Source: DAOTXL01 sp034434895 (GTDB lineage: Bacteria; Chloroflexota; Anaerolineae; JAAYZQ01). Taken from it: a stretch of 21,254 nucleotides of DNA. How positions within the stretch are numbered: the stretch's first letter is position 1; every line of letters begins with the position of its first letter. Shown here piece after piece: positions 8,766 to 16,200 of the stretch. Below the pieces are notes generated by a model, which was not told the DNA's origin, did no database searches, and saw nothing but the letters and a program-made list of their open reading frames with translations. The stretch covers positions 1-21,254 of the forward strand of contig DAOTYI010000282.1 in NCBI GenBank assembly GCA_034434895.1. Reading direction: 5' to 3'. The position numbers and the translations under genes are program-made.

Positions 8766-8996
8766 TCAATTTGCTGATGGCTGTTCAATCGCCTCCGGCA
8801 TTGATGTCATTTGTTGGGTAACATGCCTGTAAAAGAGGGCAGCTATCCCTCCTCCGAGTAAGGGGCCGACCGTGTATACCCAGAAATTTGACCAGTTGCC
8901 TGTAGCAACTGCTGGCCCGAATGTGCGCGCTGGATTAAGCGATGCGCCCGTCAATGGGCCGCCCATTAGAATAAGTGCCGTGAGCGTCGGGATGGT
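8766..8996 (-). pseudogene. C-terminal remnant of an aquaporin / MIP-family channel
   Basis: The reading frame gives MGGPLTGASLNPARTFGP, the second NPA box region of MIP channels, followed by the last membrane helix (VYTVGPLLGGGIAALFYRHV) and a normal-looking C-terminus. Family members are about 220-250 residues long, but only about 75 are left. Upstream, similarity fades after TIPTLTALIL and the frame meets a stop at 8997-8999. The N-terminal helices and first NPA box are absent, and repeat-like sequence follows. It is therefore a 5'-truncated gene fragment rather than a functional channel. Confidence 0.85.
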
Positions 8997-9101
8997 TCAC
9001 AACAGGTTGACCCCTGATGGGACACGGATAGTACAGATGGGACGGATGGACACCGATTTTCCCTTCGATCACAGGAGGTAGGCCGTTGACCCGGCAGGCT
9101 G

Positions 9102-9166
9102 ACCACAAAGGCATCAAGACACAAAGAACGACCTTGAAATCTTGGTGCCTTCGTGTCTTGGTGGTT
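9102..9166. repeat. Dispersed palindromic intergenic repeat, copy B
   Basis: Imperfect inverted repeat. The left arm accacaaaggcatcaagac and the right arm gccttcgtgtcttggtggt are near reverse complements. It belongs to the same family as the repeats at 5421-5494 and 16272-16385. It sits between the aquaporin stump and the end of the ABC operon. Confidence 0.75.
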
Positions 9167-9171
9167 AAAAT

Positions 9172-9195
9172 ATCATGAATTCACGGAATCATGAT
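9172..9195 (-). terminator. Candidate terminator after the ABC transporter operon
   Basis: On the minus strand, atcatga and tcatgat form a 7-bp stem (9172-9178 with 9189-9195), followed by attttaacc. It lies about 20 bases past the ATPase stop codon. It is AT-rich and weak, but well placed. Confidence 0.45.
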
Positions 9196-9216
9196 AGTTT
9201 TGAGGCTCTGTTTGGA

Positions 9217-9891
9217 TTACTGAACGACAATCTGCCCATCGCGCAGCACAACCTCCCGACTGGCATAGCGCGCCAGTTCCTCATTGTGTGTCACCATCAC
9301 GATGGTCTGGCCCGTGGCGTTGAACTGGCGAAACAGGTCAACAATGGCCAGGCCACTGGCGCTATCCAGGTTGCCGGTCGGTTCGTCGGCCAGCAGCAGC
9401 CGGGGGCGGTTGGCCAGGGCACGGGCAATCGCCACCCGTTGCCGTTCGCCGCCGGAAAGTTGCGCCGGCCGGTGGTGTAACTGCTCGGTCAGCCCTACTT
9501 GTGCCAGCACCTCAGTCGCTCGGGCGCGGCGCACCGACCGGCCCACCCCGGCCAGCCGCAATACGAGTTCGACGTTTTCCAGCACCGTCAGGGTGGGCAG
9601 CAGGTTAAACATCTGGAAGACAAAGCCGATCTGGTGGCAACGCAGGTGCGTGCGGTCGCCATCGCCCATCTCTGCCAGGTTCATTCCATCCAGATACACC
9701 GCTCCCCGGCTTGGTATATCCATCGCTCCCATCAGGTGCAACAGGGTGGACTTGCCGCTGCCGGAGGGACCCACGATCACCACGAATTCACCTGGCTCCA
9801 CGTTCAGGCTCACGCCGCGCAGGGCTTCAACCTTTTTCTCGCCAAGCGGGTAGATTTTCCACACTTCCTGGGCTTCAACGATCTTATTCAT
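9217..9891 (-). CDS. ABC transporter ATP-binding protein (MacB/LolD-like)
   Basis: This 224-residue ATPase is a complete nucleotide-binding domain of the LolD/MacB/FtsE group. It has Walker A GPSGSGKS (41-48), a Q-loop in FVFQMFNLLP, signature LSGGERQRVAIARAL (145-159), Walker B LLLADEP (165-171), a D-loop (NLDSASG) and a switch histidine at 202 (VTHNE). It should power the FtsX-like permease whose gene precedes it; the two overlap by 8 bases and are surely co-translated. The likely role is export or mechanical membrane work at the inner side of the cytoplasmic membrane. The substrate is unknown, and no MacA-like periplasmic partner is nearby. It is the last gene of its transcript. Confidence 0.95.
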   Translation of the reverse strand: MNKIVEAQEVWKIYPLGEKKVEALRGVSLNVEPGEFVVIVGPSGSGKSTLLHLMGAMDIPSRGAVYLDGMNLAEMGDGDRTHLRCHQIGFVFQMFNLLPTLTVLENVELVLRLAGVGRSVRRARATEVLAQVGLTEQLHHRPAQLSGGERQRVAIARALANRPRLLLADEPTGNLDSASGLAIVDLFRQFNATGQTIVMVTHNEELARYASREVVLRDGQIVVQ

Positions 9892-11011
9892 AACGCAATG
9901 CCTCTAGTGGTTCTACATGGGCCGCACGCCAGGCCGGATATAGTCCGGCGATCACAGCCGCGATGACAGCAAAGCCGATTACTTGCAAAAGCTGCCCCGC
10001 GTTGGGTGGCGAGGTGTTCATCCAACTGCTTACCAGGAGTACAAACCCTATACTGGGCAGGCCACCGATCAGGGCCAGGAAGAGCGTTTCGGCAAACACC
10101 ATGCCCATGATCAACCGCCGCCGACCACCAATGGCACGCAGGGTGCCGAACTCCCGTGTGCGCTCCATCACAGCCATAACCATCGTGCTCATAATCACAG
10201 CTACCGCCACCACCAACCCTGTCACGCTCATGAGACTCATGTATGCCATCGGCATACGCATCACATTCTGCGCCTCGGCCAACATGTCGTCCTGAGTTAC
10301 CACCTCTAACGCAGGATAACTCTCGCGGAGCGCCACTCCCACTTCGGAGGTCTGGTTGACATCATTAGGAGTCAGTAGCAGCGCTGAGACAATGCCCTCC
10401 TGAGCAAAAAGGCGTTGCGCAGTCTCCAAGGGCAGGAGGGCAGAAATGTTGACGCTGTCCATGCTCGATCTTTTCAAGACGCCGATGACAGGGATGAGCT
10501 GGCCGTTAATCGTTACATCCTGGCCGACCGAGGCTCCAAATGATGCAACCGCATCCGCTCCCAAGATCGCCACCTCCCCGCGGTCGCCGGGGAAACGGTT
10601 AACCCCTTCTGCTGCCTCCACGTTGCCAATCAAGACCTTCTCTTTTCCAGGTGGAATGCCGATGATCATTTCCTTTGCTGGCATAAAGGGCATCATGCCA
10701 CGCTCGATGCGAATGAAAAGCAACGGTGCACTTTCAGCGCTGTTCAACCCAAGGTCATTGCTGCGAGACAAAATGGCGTCGGCGATTTCCTGTCTGATGC
10801 TGCTGTCAATCGGTGGATAACCGGCACCCTCTTGCTGGATGAAGATCTTGCCCATGTATTTAGCCAATTCTGAGGTCATGGTCTCATACATCCATTTGTT
10901 CATAGTCAGTGTAGTTCCATTCAGAAACACACTGACCATTACTGCCAGGATGCACAGGATAGAGCGCGTCTTGCGCGCCCGCAAGTTTTTGAACGCAATA
11001 TCTAACACCAT
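9884..11011 (-). CDS. FtsX/MacB-like ABC transporter permease
   Basis: This 375-residue permease has the type VII ABC layout: TM1 at about 15-36, a large external MacB-type domain (37-258), then three helices (about 262-287, 305-330, 343-362). It ends in AGLYPAWRAAHVEPLEALRY, the usual C-terminus. The cytoplasmic loop RTREFGTLRAIGGRR is the expected ATPase-contact region. Its external domain is clearly paralogous to the permease half of the sensor kinase at 11975-13792: both have AGYPP, PLLF, SALLLT and YPALE followed by TQ-D. The two might therefore pair as a heterodimer or see the same ligand. It overlaps the ATPase gene by 8 bases. Confidence 0.93.
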   Translation of the reverse strand: MVLDIAFKNLRARKTRSILCILAVMVSVFLNGTTLTMNKWMYETMTSELAKYMGKIFIQQEGAGYPPIDSSIRQEIADAILSRSNDLGLNSAESAPLLFIRIERGMMPFMPAKEMIIGIPPGKEKVLIGNVEAAEGVNRFPGDRGEVAILGADAVASFGASVGQDVTINGQLIPVIGVLKRSSMDSVNISALLPLETAQRLFAQEGIVSALLLTPNDVNQTSEVGVALRESYPALEVVTQDDMLAEAQNVMRMPMAYMSLMSVTGLVVAVAVIMSTMVMAVMERTREFGTLRAIGGRRRLIMGMVFAETLFLALIGGLPSIGFVLLVSSWMNTSPPNAGQLLQVIGFAVIAAVIAGLYPAWRAAHVEPLEALRYE

Positions 11012-11084
11012 TATACCCCCTTGTGAAACGCCCTGACAACTACCGCAGGCCCCTCTCTGCTCTGTGAGGCGGTGAGGTAGATTG

Positions 11085-11333
11085 TTATGATAGCCTTCCT
11101 TCTCGGTGCTCTTGCCATGAACTGATTTCCCGACGCAAGGCCTTGATCTCCTCCCGCAGTTCGGCTACCTCGTCCTCCGGCGGCTCGGATCGGAACGGTT
11201 CGGACCAGCGCCAGTCAGCTCGATACCTGGGCCAGCCGAAAAGCCAGCGCAGGAACATCATCCCGAAGCAGAGGACCATCATTCCCAGGCCTAAAAACGG
11301 GAACAACCACCACCAGAAACCCCAATCGCACAT
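11085..11333 (-). CDS. Small single-pass membrane protein with coiled-coil tail
   Basis: This is an 82-residue protein if it starts at ATG 11333. A second in-frame ATG at 11342 abuts the AGGAG site, so the later start, 9 bases away, fits better. A tryptophan-rich membrane helix spans about residues 7-33 (WWWLFPFLGLGMMVLCFG). A charged C-terminal coiled coil follows (VAELREEIKALRREIS), probably cytoplasmic. I do not recognise a named family. It lies 73 bases before the permease and after the broken zinc-ribbon gene, so it is probably an accessory subunit or stabiliser of the ABC complex. That role is inferred from gene order. Confidence 0.7.
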   Translation of the reverse strand: MCDWGFWWWLFPFLGLGMMVLCFGMMFLRWLFGWPRYRADWRWSEPFRSEPPEDEVAELREEIKALRREISSWQEHREGRLS

Positions 11334-11397
11334 CTTGCTCATCTCCTTCCCTCCATAGGCAAAATAGCCCCGGCCTTCTCTGAAGCTGCGGGTTCCT

Positions 11398-11799
11398 TCA
11401 GTTCAATTTCTGCCCGCAATAGGGACAAACCTGCCAACCGGCCTGAACAGACCGGCCACACTCAGTGCAGGCCTCCTCCTGAGATTCACCCCGACGGGCC
11501 GGGACGGCCCTTGATCCGCCTGCTCCCTGACTTGGCGAGGCGCTGATGACCTGCACCAGTCAGATAATTCCCACGACAACCAGGGTGATAAACAGGGCCG
11601 GCATCAGGCAACGGAACGGGAGGAATGCTATCTGCCGTATCTCCCAGTTAGCGCCCACCCCTGATCGCCATCGCTCCCAGCCGTTATCGCTCCCGCCGCG
11701 GCTCAATCCCCACCCCAGCAAGCTGCTGGCAGAAGTAAAAGCCAGGGCCGCCAGGAACACCAGTGTGACGATAAGCCACCAGTTGATCTTTCTATTCAT
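11398..11799 (-). pseudogene. Two-helix membrane protein with C-terminal zinc ribbon, interrupted by an in-frame TGA
   Basis: The gene starts at ATG 11799 with GAGGGAAAG upstream. It encodes two membrane helices (about residues 8-29 and 61-78), then meets TGA at 11560-11562 after 79 codons. In the same frame the reading continues for 53 more codons (LVQVISASPSQ...) to a zinc ribbon, CTECGRSVQAGWQVCPYCG, with C-x2-C-x10-C-x2-C, and ends at TGA 11398. The joined product would be a 133-residue membrane-anchored zinc ribbon protein. The simplest explanation is a single change from TGG (Trp) to TGA. A sequencing error or stop readthrough is possible; a selenocysteine would be unexpected here. It is the first gene downstream of the promoter at 11827-11855. 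Confidence 0.8.
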
Positions 11800-11826
11800 T
11801 TCACTTTCCCTCGGATTTACCGCTAA

Positions 11827-11855
11827 ATAATAACATACCTGGCCTGTTGTGTCAT
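11827..11855 (-). promoter_or_regulatory. Sigma70-type promoter for the ABC effector operon
   Basis: On the minus strand ATGACA (11850-11855) and TATTAT (11827-11832) are separated by exactly 17 bases, each one mismatch from consensus. The expected start near 11820 gives a leader of about 20 bases to ATG 11799. It lies downstream of the terminator that closes the sensor-kinase transcript. Confidence 0.65.
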
Positions 11856-11923
11856 CGGTGTCTGTTCCCATTTGCATAGTACCCCACTCACATTTTTGAC
11901 CCGGTACGCCAGTCCCAGGCAAG

Positions 11924-11955
11924 AAAACAAAAGCCCCCGGCGCAATGCCAGGGGC
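11924..11955 (-). terminator. Intrinsic terminator after the permease-kinase gene
   Basis: On the minus strand gcccctggc pairs with gccgggggc (one G-U pair, loop attgc), followed immediately by ttttgtttt. It begins 20 bases past the stop codon at 11975. This is a well-formed Rho-independent terminator. Confidence 0.85.
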
Positions 11956-11974
11956 CTGTCTCATACAAATTGCC

Positions 11975-13792
11975 TCATGGGCGCAGCGGTACCCAGGCTA
12001 CAATCGTTGTACCTTGCCCCGGCCCCGAGGTCAGGCGTAGGGCGCCACCGACGAGCTCCATCCGCTCCTGCATGCCCACCAGTCCAAAGTGGCCAGCCTC
12101 GGCCAGCATCCTCAATCGCTCCGGCACGACAAAGCCCCGCCCCCAGTCACTTATCGTCAACTCGACCACCTCTTCACCAAACCGCAAGCTCACCCTGACT
12201 TTCGGTGTCTGAGCGTGCTTCCAGGCGTTGATCAGTGACTCCTGTGCCACCCGAAAAAGGGTCAGTTCAACCTCTGATGACAGCCGCTGTTCGTTACCCT
12301 CTATGTACAATTCGATCGGCAATTCCGTCCGCGTGCTCAGGTCATCCACGTACGAGCGCAACGTGGCAACCAGGCCCAACTGGTCCAGTGCCGGCGGCCG
12401 CAGGTCGCCGCATAGCTCACGAAGTGTATTGATAACTTCATCCAGCTCAACCTGGAGCCTGGCCTGCGATCCCTCCCCCCTTTCGGCCAAAAAGAATTTG
12501 AGTCCCACCAGGCTTTGGATGACCTGATCGTGCAAGTCGCGCGCCAACCTCTCTCGCTCTTCTTCGCGGCCGCGCACCAGATGGTAGTAGGCCAGGTCTA
12601 TAGCCCGCTTCTCGGCGGTGACCTCCTCCATCTGTCGCTGCAGTTGGTCGTAACGTAACACCTGAGGATAGGCCCGTGTGGCGCGGTAGGCGGGGTAGAT
12701 ACCTGCCAGAAGGCCAGCCGCCACTGTCAACCCAATTACGTGCGGCACTTCCCTCCAGACCAAGATCCACGTCCAACCGAAAAGTTGTGCTGTTACCACC
12801 GCGGCCATGATACCCAGCATCCCACCGCTCAGGCTGAGGAGCAAAGCTTCTGTCAGGGTGTACCCTGCGCTCCGTGTGACAGACCGTTCCTGGCCAATGG
12901 CCCGCATCAACCCAGTCTCCTGTGTATGCTCCCGCACAATGATGTTCATCAGGTTGGCGATGATCAGGACGGCAATGGCAAATGCTGTCCATGAAATCGT
13001 ACCCAAAAACTTGCCCGGCAGTTCCAGCTCTCTGAGCAACAGGCGGTGAATATCCTCCTGGGTGTTGATTTCCAGGGCAGGATAACCCTCAGCCAGCGAA
13101 TGGGCCAGGTTATCTGCCTGCCCCTCTTTGGCCGTGAGCAGCAGGGCCGATATCCACCCTTCCAGGCCAAAGGCCACCTGAGCATCGGCCAATGACATCA
13201 TCACTATATTGTCCACGGTATCCAATTTGGTAACAGCGGCCTTTTGAGTTGCCTGCAGGATACCGACCACATGCCACGGTTCCTGACCATGCCCGGCCAG
13301 GGTGATCGTCTGTCCGGCGGCTGACACGTTGTAGAAGCGAGCAGCCTGACTGCCGAGGATAACCCCCCTCTCCTCTTCTCCAACCAGCGTGGCCCGGCCC
13401 GAAATGACCTTGGCTGTCCCCAGCCAGGCCTGCTCATGGCCGGGCCACAGCCCCAGGCCGATCACCCCGGCGACGTCCATCGGATTGTCGGCCGGGGCCA
13501 GGACCAGGAACAGCAGTGGTGTGCTTTGGGCAGCGATGACATCAGGTCGAGCGAGTACCTCGGCCACAGAGTCGAAGCGCAATACATTCTTGAACGGCGG
13601 ATAACCGGCATCGGGTGATTGAAGCAACAGGCGACCGGCCAAACGGGCCACATCTTGGGTCCGTTCGGCCTTCATGTGCCTCAGCATCCCGTTGCTGGTG
13701 GTGAGCGCCAGCGTGCACATGGCGATACCAAACAGGGTCAGAGCCATATGTGCTTTGCGTCCCCACAACCCTTTCCATGCCAGACGGATCAC
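11975..13792 (-). CDS. ABC permease-histidine kinase fusion protein
   Basis: This 605-residue protein joins a whole MacB/FtsX-like permease to a whole NarL-type histidine kinase. Residues 1-378 hold TM1 (about 15-33), an external domain (34-262), three more helices (about 263-286, 312-340, 349-367) and the usual permease ending AGIYPAYRATRAYPQVLRY. A helical linker (380-410) leads to the HisKA_3 box ERERLARDLHDQVIQSL with H421, then the ATPase domain: N-box AQESLINAWKHA (N522), G1 DWGRGF (549-554), G2 GHFGLVGMQERM and G3 GPGQGTT (590-596). All kinase motifs are intact. It starts at GTG 13792, overlapping the regulator's stop (GTGA). By analogy with BceS/BceB, where permease and kinase are separate, the permease part probably senses ligand or transport state. 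No kinase fusion of this kind is familiar to me. Confidence 0.95.
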   Translation of the reverse strand: MIRLAWKGLWGRKAHMALTLFGIAMCTLALTTSNGMLRHMKAERTQDVARLAGRLLLQSPDAGYPPFKNVLRFDSVAEVLARPDVIAAQSTPLLFLVLAPADNPMDVAGVIGLGLWPGHEQAWLGTAKVISGRATLVGEEERGVILGSQAARFYNVSAAGQTITLAGHGQEPWHVVGILQATQKAAVTKLDTVDNIVMMSLADAQVAFGLEGWISALLLTAKEGQADNLAHSLAEGYPALEINTQEDIHRLLLRELELPGKFLGTISWTAFAIAVLIIANLMNIIVREHTQETGLMRAIGQERSVTRSAGYTLTEALLLSLSGGMLGIMAAVVTAQLFGWTWILVWREVPHVIGLTVAAGLLAGIYPAYRATRAYPQVLRYDQLQRQMEEVTAEKRAIDLAYYHLVRGREEERERLARDLHDQVIQSLVGLKFFLAERGEGSQARLQVELDEVINTLRELCGDLRPPALDQLGLVATLRSYVDDLSTRTELPIELYIEGNEQRLSSEVELTLFRVAQESLINAWKHAQTPKVRVSLRFGEEVVELTISDWGRGFVVPERLRMLAEAGHFGLVGMQERMELVGGALRLTSGPGQGTTIVAWVPLRP

Positions 13793-14463
13793 GGCCCTTT
13801 TACCTGGCTCACATCCACCAGACCATGCCGGATGGCATACAGCACCGCTTCGGCCCGCGAGTCCAGTCCGAGCTTGCCGTAGATATTGCTGACATGGTTC
13901 TGGACTGTGCGACGCGAGATGACCAGTTTCATGGCGATTTCGTCGTTATCAAGGCCCAGAGCAAGAAGGCGTAGCACCTCCCGTTCCCGTGGCGTGAGTA
14001 GCCCTGCCTCCACAGTAGTCCCTCCGGCGCGGAAGATGGCTTTGCGGGCCAACCGGCCGGCAATGCGTTGGCTCAGCCACGATTGGCCGTGGGCCACCGC
14101 CCGAATAGCTGTCACCAACGTGTCAAGGGCCTCCTCTTTGAGTAAATAACCGGTCGCTCCGGCCGAAAGCAAACCGGTCACGTATGCGTCGTCGTCGTAG
14201 GCCGTCAGGATCAAGATCTGCGTAGCGGGGCAGCAGCTCCTCAGCCGGCGGGTGATCTCCAGAGGAGCGAGGTCGGGCATGTTGATATCCAGGACAAGCA
14301 CGTCCGGTTCCTGCTGACAGGTTATCTCCTCCACCTGGCCCCCCTCCCCAATCTCGCCCACCACATACAGATCGGGTTCCTTGTCCAGCAGGGTCCTGAT
14401 GCCGGCCCGTACGACCGGGTGGTCATCGGCAATGATAACGCGGATCAACTCGGAGTCGCCCAT
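13789..14463 (-). CDS. NarL/FixJ-family response regulator
   Basis: A 224-residue regulator with a receiver domain (acidic pair D13-D14, phosphorylation site D59 in VLVLDINMPD, conserved lysine in YLLKEEA) and a LuxR-type helix-turn-helix (LTPREREVLRLLALGLDNDEI through RTVQNHVSNIYGKLGL). The start at ATG 14463 is preferred because GGAAGAG lies just upstream and the receiver begins right after it; a GTG at 14523 would add 20 atypical residues. The gene overlaps the permease-kinase fusion by four bases, so the pair is a cognate two-component system. Its likely targets are the promoter at 11827-11855 and its own promoter. This is inferred; I saw no clear operator. Confidence 0.95.
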   Translation of the reverse strand: MGDSELIRVIIADDHPVVRAGIRTLLDKEPDLYVVGEIGEGGQVEEITCQQEPDVLVLDINMPDLAPLEITRRLRSCCPATQILILTAYDDDAYVTGLLSAGATGYLLKEEALDTLVTAIRAVAHGQSWLSQRIAGRLARKAIFRAGGTTVEAGLLTPREREVLRLLALGLDNDEIAMKLVISRRTVQNHVSNIYGKLGLDSRAEAVLYAIRHGLVDVSQVKGP

Positions 14464-14573
14464 CTGCTCTTCCGGCCAATATTGAACTTCCGCCACAAGG
14501 GATGGTTCATAATCGGTTGACACGCCGGGGATTCGAATTAGAAACTTTCGGTCTTGAGCCTATCCCCTCCCCC

Positions 14574-14687
14574 GCATATGCGTCAAGTTAAGCGACTCAA
14601 GTCGCACCTCAGCGGCCTGCGGACGGCCAGCTGCAGGCTCTTCAGGTGCGATTTCCAATCGCCCGCGCCTTAAGTTGACGCCTATGC
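14574..14687. repeat. MITE-like palindromic element
   Basis: Arms of about 21 bases (gcatatgcgtcaagttaag at 14574 and cttaagttgacgcctatgc at 14669) are near-perfect inverted repeats. Inside, tcgcacct (14602-14609) pairs with aggtgcga (14644-14651), and there are small hairpins gcgactcaagtcgc and gcgatttccaatcgc. The right arm contains the stop codon of the receiver-GAF gene. It could fold as a branched cruciform or RNA structure. No transposase is nearby. Confidence 0.75.
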
Positions 14688-15995
14688 CCCTCCCCTGGCT
14701 GCCTCAGAAGCTTCCGGAGACAGGGAGGCAGACAGAATCGTATCCAATCCAGGGTATTCCGCCCGGATCTTTTTGACCCTCTCCCTCACCTCATCCTCAA
14801 TGTCAATCATCTCCGTATCGCCCACATAGGTGGTGCTCCTGGGCGAGGCAAGCTGCTGCAAAATGGTGATGACGGCCACAATCTCCTTGATGTTCATTTC
14901 GATCATCTGCAAGTTGCGCTTGATGGTATCATCCGGGCAGGTGATCAGGCCGTTCTGGTGCTTCATCGTCAGGTCATAGGTGCTCAGATTGATGGCAGTC
15001 AGGGGATTCATGATATAATGGGACAGGGTCACAATCATCTGCTTGACAGCAGCAGCCCGGGCCAGCTCCTTTTCCGATTCGTACAGGCGGGCGTTTTCGA
15101 TGGCGATGGCCGCGTAGCTGGCCAGAGAGGTGAGGAGACGGGCATCCTCCTCGGTGAACGGTTTGCCGCCCATTTTGTCGGTCACCCCTAACAGACCCAG
15201 AGGGCGATCCTGGATGAAAAGGGGCACATAGAGCAGGGATTGGACCAGGTAGTCGGTTCTGAGTTTGATGGAATAGCCGGCTGCCTTGCTGGTCAGGAAC
15301 AGCGGCTTGCCTGTTTCGATGGCCTGGCGCAGGGGGCTGGTGCTGTATTTCAGGGCCAGTTCGCGGCTACGGCTGCGGTCAACGCCATGATGAGAACGGA
15401 GGAGCAGGACATCCCTGGCCTCATCCAGAAGAAAGAGGGTGCTCTCCCGTGCGTCGCTGAAATAGCAGGCCGCTTCAACGACGCGGTCCAACACCTGCTC
15501 CAGATCCAGGACAGAAGTGACCGATTGGCCGATAGCTTGCAGGGTGGCCAACTCCAACAACTGCTGCTCCAGCTGGCGGTTGGCCTCTTCGAGCCGCTGG
15601 GAAATCTGCTCCTTTTCTCGTCGCAGGCGCTCCTCGGTCAGGGCCCTCTCGATGACCTTCAGGGTCTCCGGCACGCGGAAAGGTTTGCGGATATAGTCAC
15701 GGACACCCAGGCGAAAGGCCTGAACGGCCACATTCTCAGAACCGTAAATGGTCATCAACACCACGGGGGTTTTGCTTCCTCTCTCACGGAGGATCTGCAG
15801 CACCCGATCTCCAGATAGTTCTGGTAGATTCCAATCAAGCAAGATGAGATCAGGCTTTTTCTCCAGAGCAAGTTGCAGGCCGTGACGGCCATTGTAAGCG
15901 GTCAGAAGGTTGTACCCTTGCGCCTGCAAAACAACAGAAAGGGCCGACACGATCTGCTTGTTGTCGTCTACGATCAAAATGGTTTCTTGATTCAT
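14682..15995 (-). CDS. Receiver-GAF-DHp protein without a histidine kinase ATPase domain
   Basis: A 437-residue protein starting at ATG 15995; an upstream extension to 16136 is open but lacks domain sequence. Residues 1-120 are a receiver with phosphorylation site D54 (LILLDWNLPEL) and Lys in YIRKPFR. A coiled coil (120-148) leads to a GAF domain (about 150-305: YVPLFIQDRPLGLLGVTDK, SYAAIAIENARLYESE). A DHp-like helical hairpin follows, with LSHYIMNPLTAI (H326). After TTYVGDTEMID only a short helical tail remains, with no N, G1 or G2 boxes, so it cannot autophosphorylate. Its stop codon lies in the palindromic element at 14574-14687. It may be a phosphoacceptor or scaffold partner of another kinase, or a gene truncated by the element. 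It is probably transcribed from 16172-16200. Confidence 0.88.
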   Translation of the reverse strand: MNQETILIVDDNKQIVSALSVVLQAQGYNLLTAYNGRHGLQLALEKKPDLILLDWNLPELSGDRVLQILRERGSKTPVVLMTIYGSENVAVQAFRLGVRDYIRKPFRVPETLKVIERALTEERLRREKEQISQRLEEANRQLEQQLLELATLQAIGQSVTSVLDLEQVLDRVVEAACYFSDARESTLFLLDEARDVLLLRSHHGVDRSRSRELALKYSTSPLRQAIETGKPLFLTSKAAGYSIKLRTDYLVQSLLYVPLFIQDRPLGLLGVTDKMGGKPFTEEDARLLTSLASYAAIAIENARLYESEKELARAAAVKQMIVTLSHYIMNPLTAINLSTYDLTMKHQNGLITCPDDTIKRNLQMIEMNIKEIVAVITILQQLASPRSTTYVGDTEMIDIEDEVRERVKKIRAEYPGLDTILSASLSPEASEAARGGA

Positions 15996-16171
15996 GGCGA
16001 AACCTTTCGATCCCGGCTGTCGCCCCGACCGCCTGGCATTGGACCAGACGGTGACCATCGGGGCCCAACGGCTCTGACACGGCCCGGCCTGACCACAAAC
16101 CGGCCCTGCTGCAGCGGATCGGTGTTTGGTCAACATTCAGAATTTGGGTGTCAGTCCCGGCTGCAACCTAT

Positions 16172-16200
16172 AGTTTATCACAGAGTGGCCGATTTGACAA
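16172..16200 (-). promoter_or_regulatory. Promoter for the receiver-GAF gene
   Basis: On the minus strand TTGTCA (16195-16200) and TAAACT (16172-16177) are 17 bases apart. The -35 overlaps the -35 of the divergent promoter at 16194-16222. The leader to 15995 is about 170 bases. Confidence 0.5.

Noticed and set aside
11560..11562. Selenocysteine codon in the zinc ribbon gene
   Set aside because: The codon sits at the end of a membrane helix where Trp fits, and no SECIS-like hairpin was evident just downstream.
15996..16136. Upstream extension of the receiver-GAF protein
   Set aside because: The extra 47 residues have no receiver similarity; ATG 15995 starts directly before the first receiver strand.
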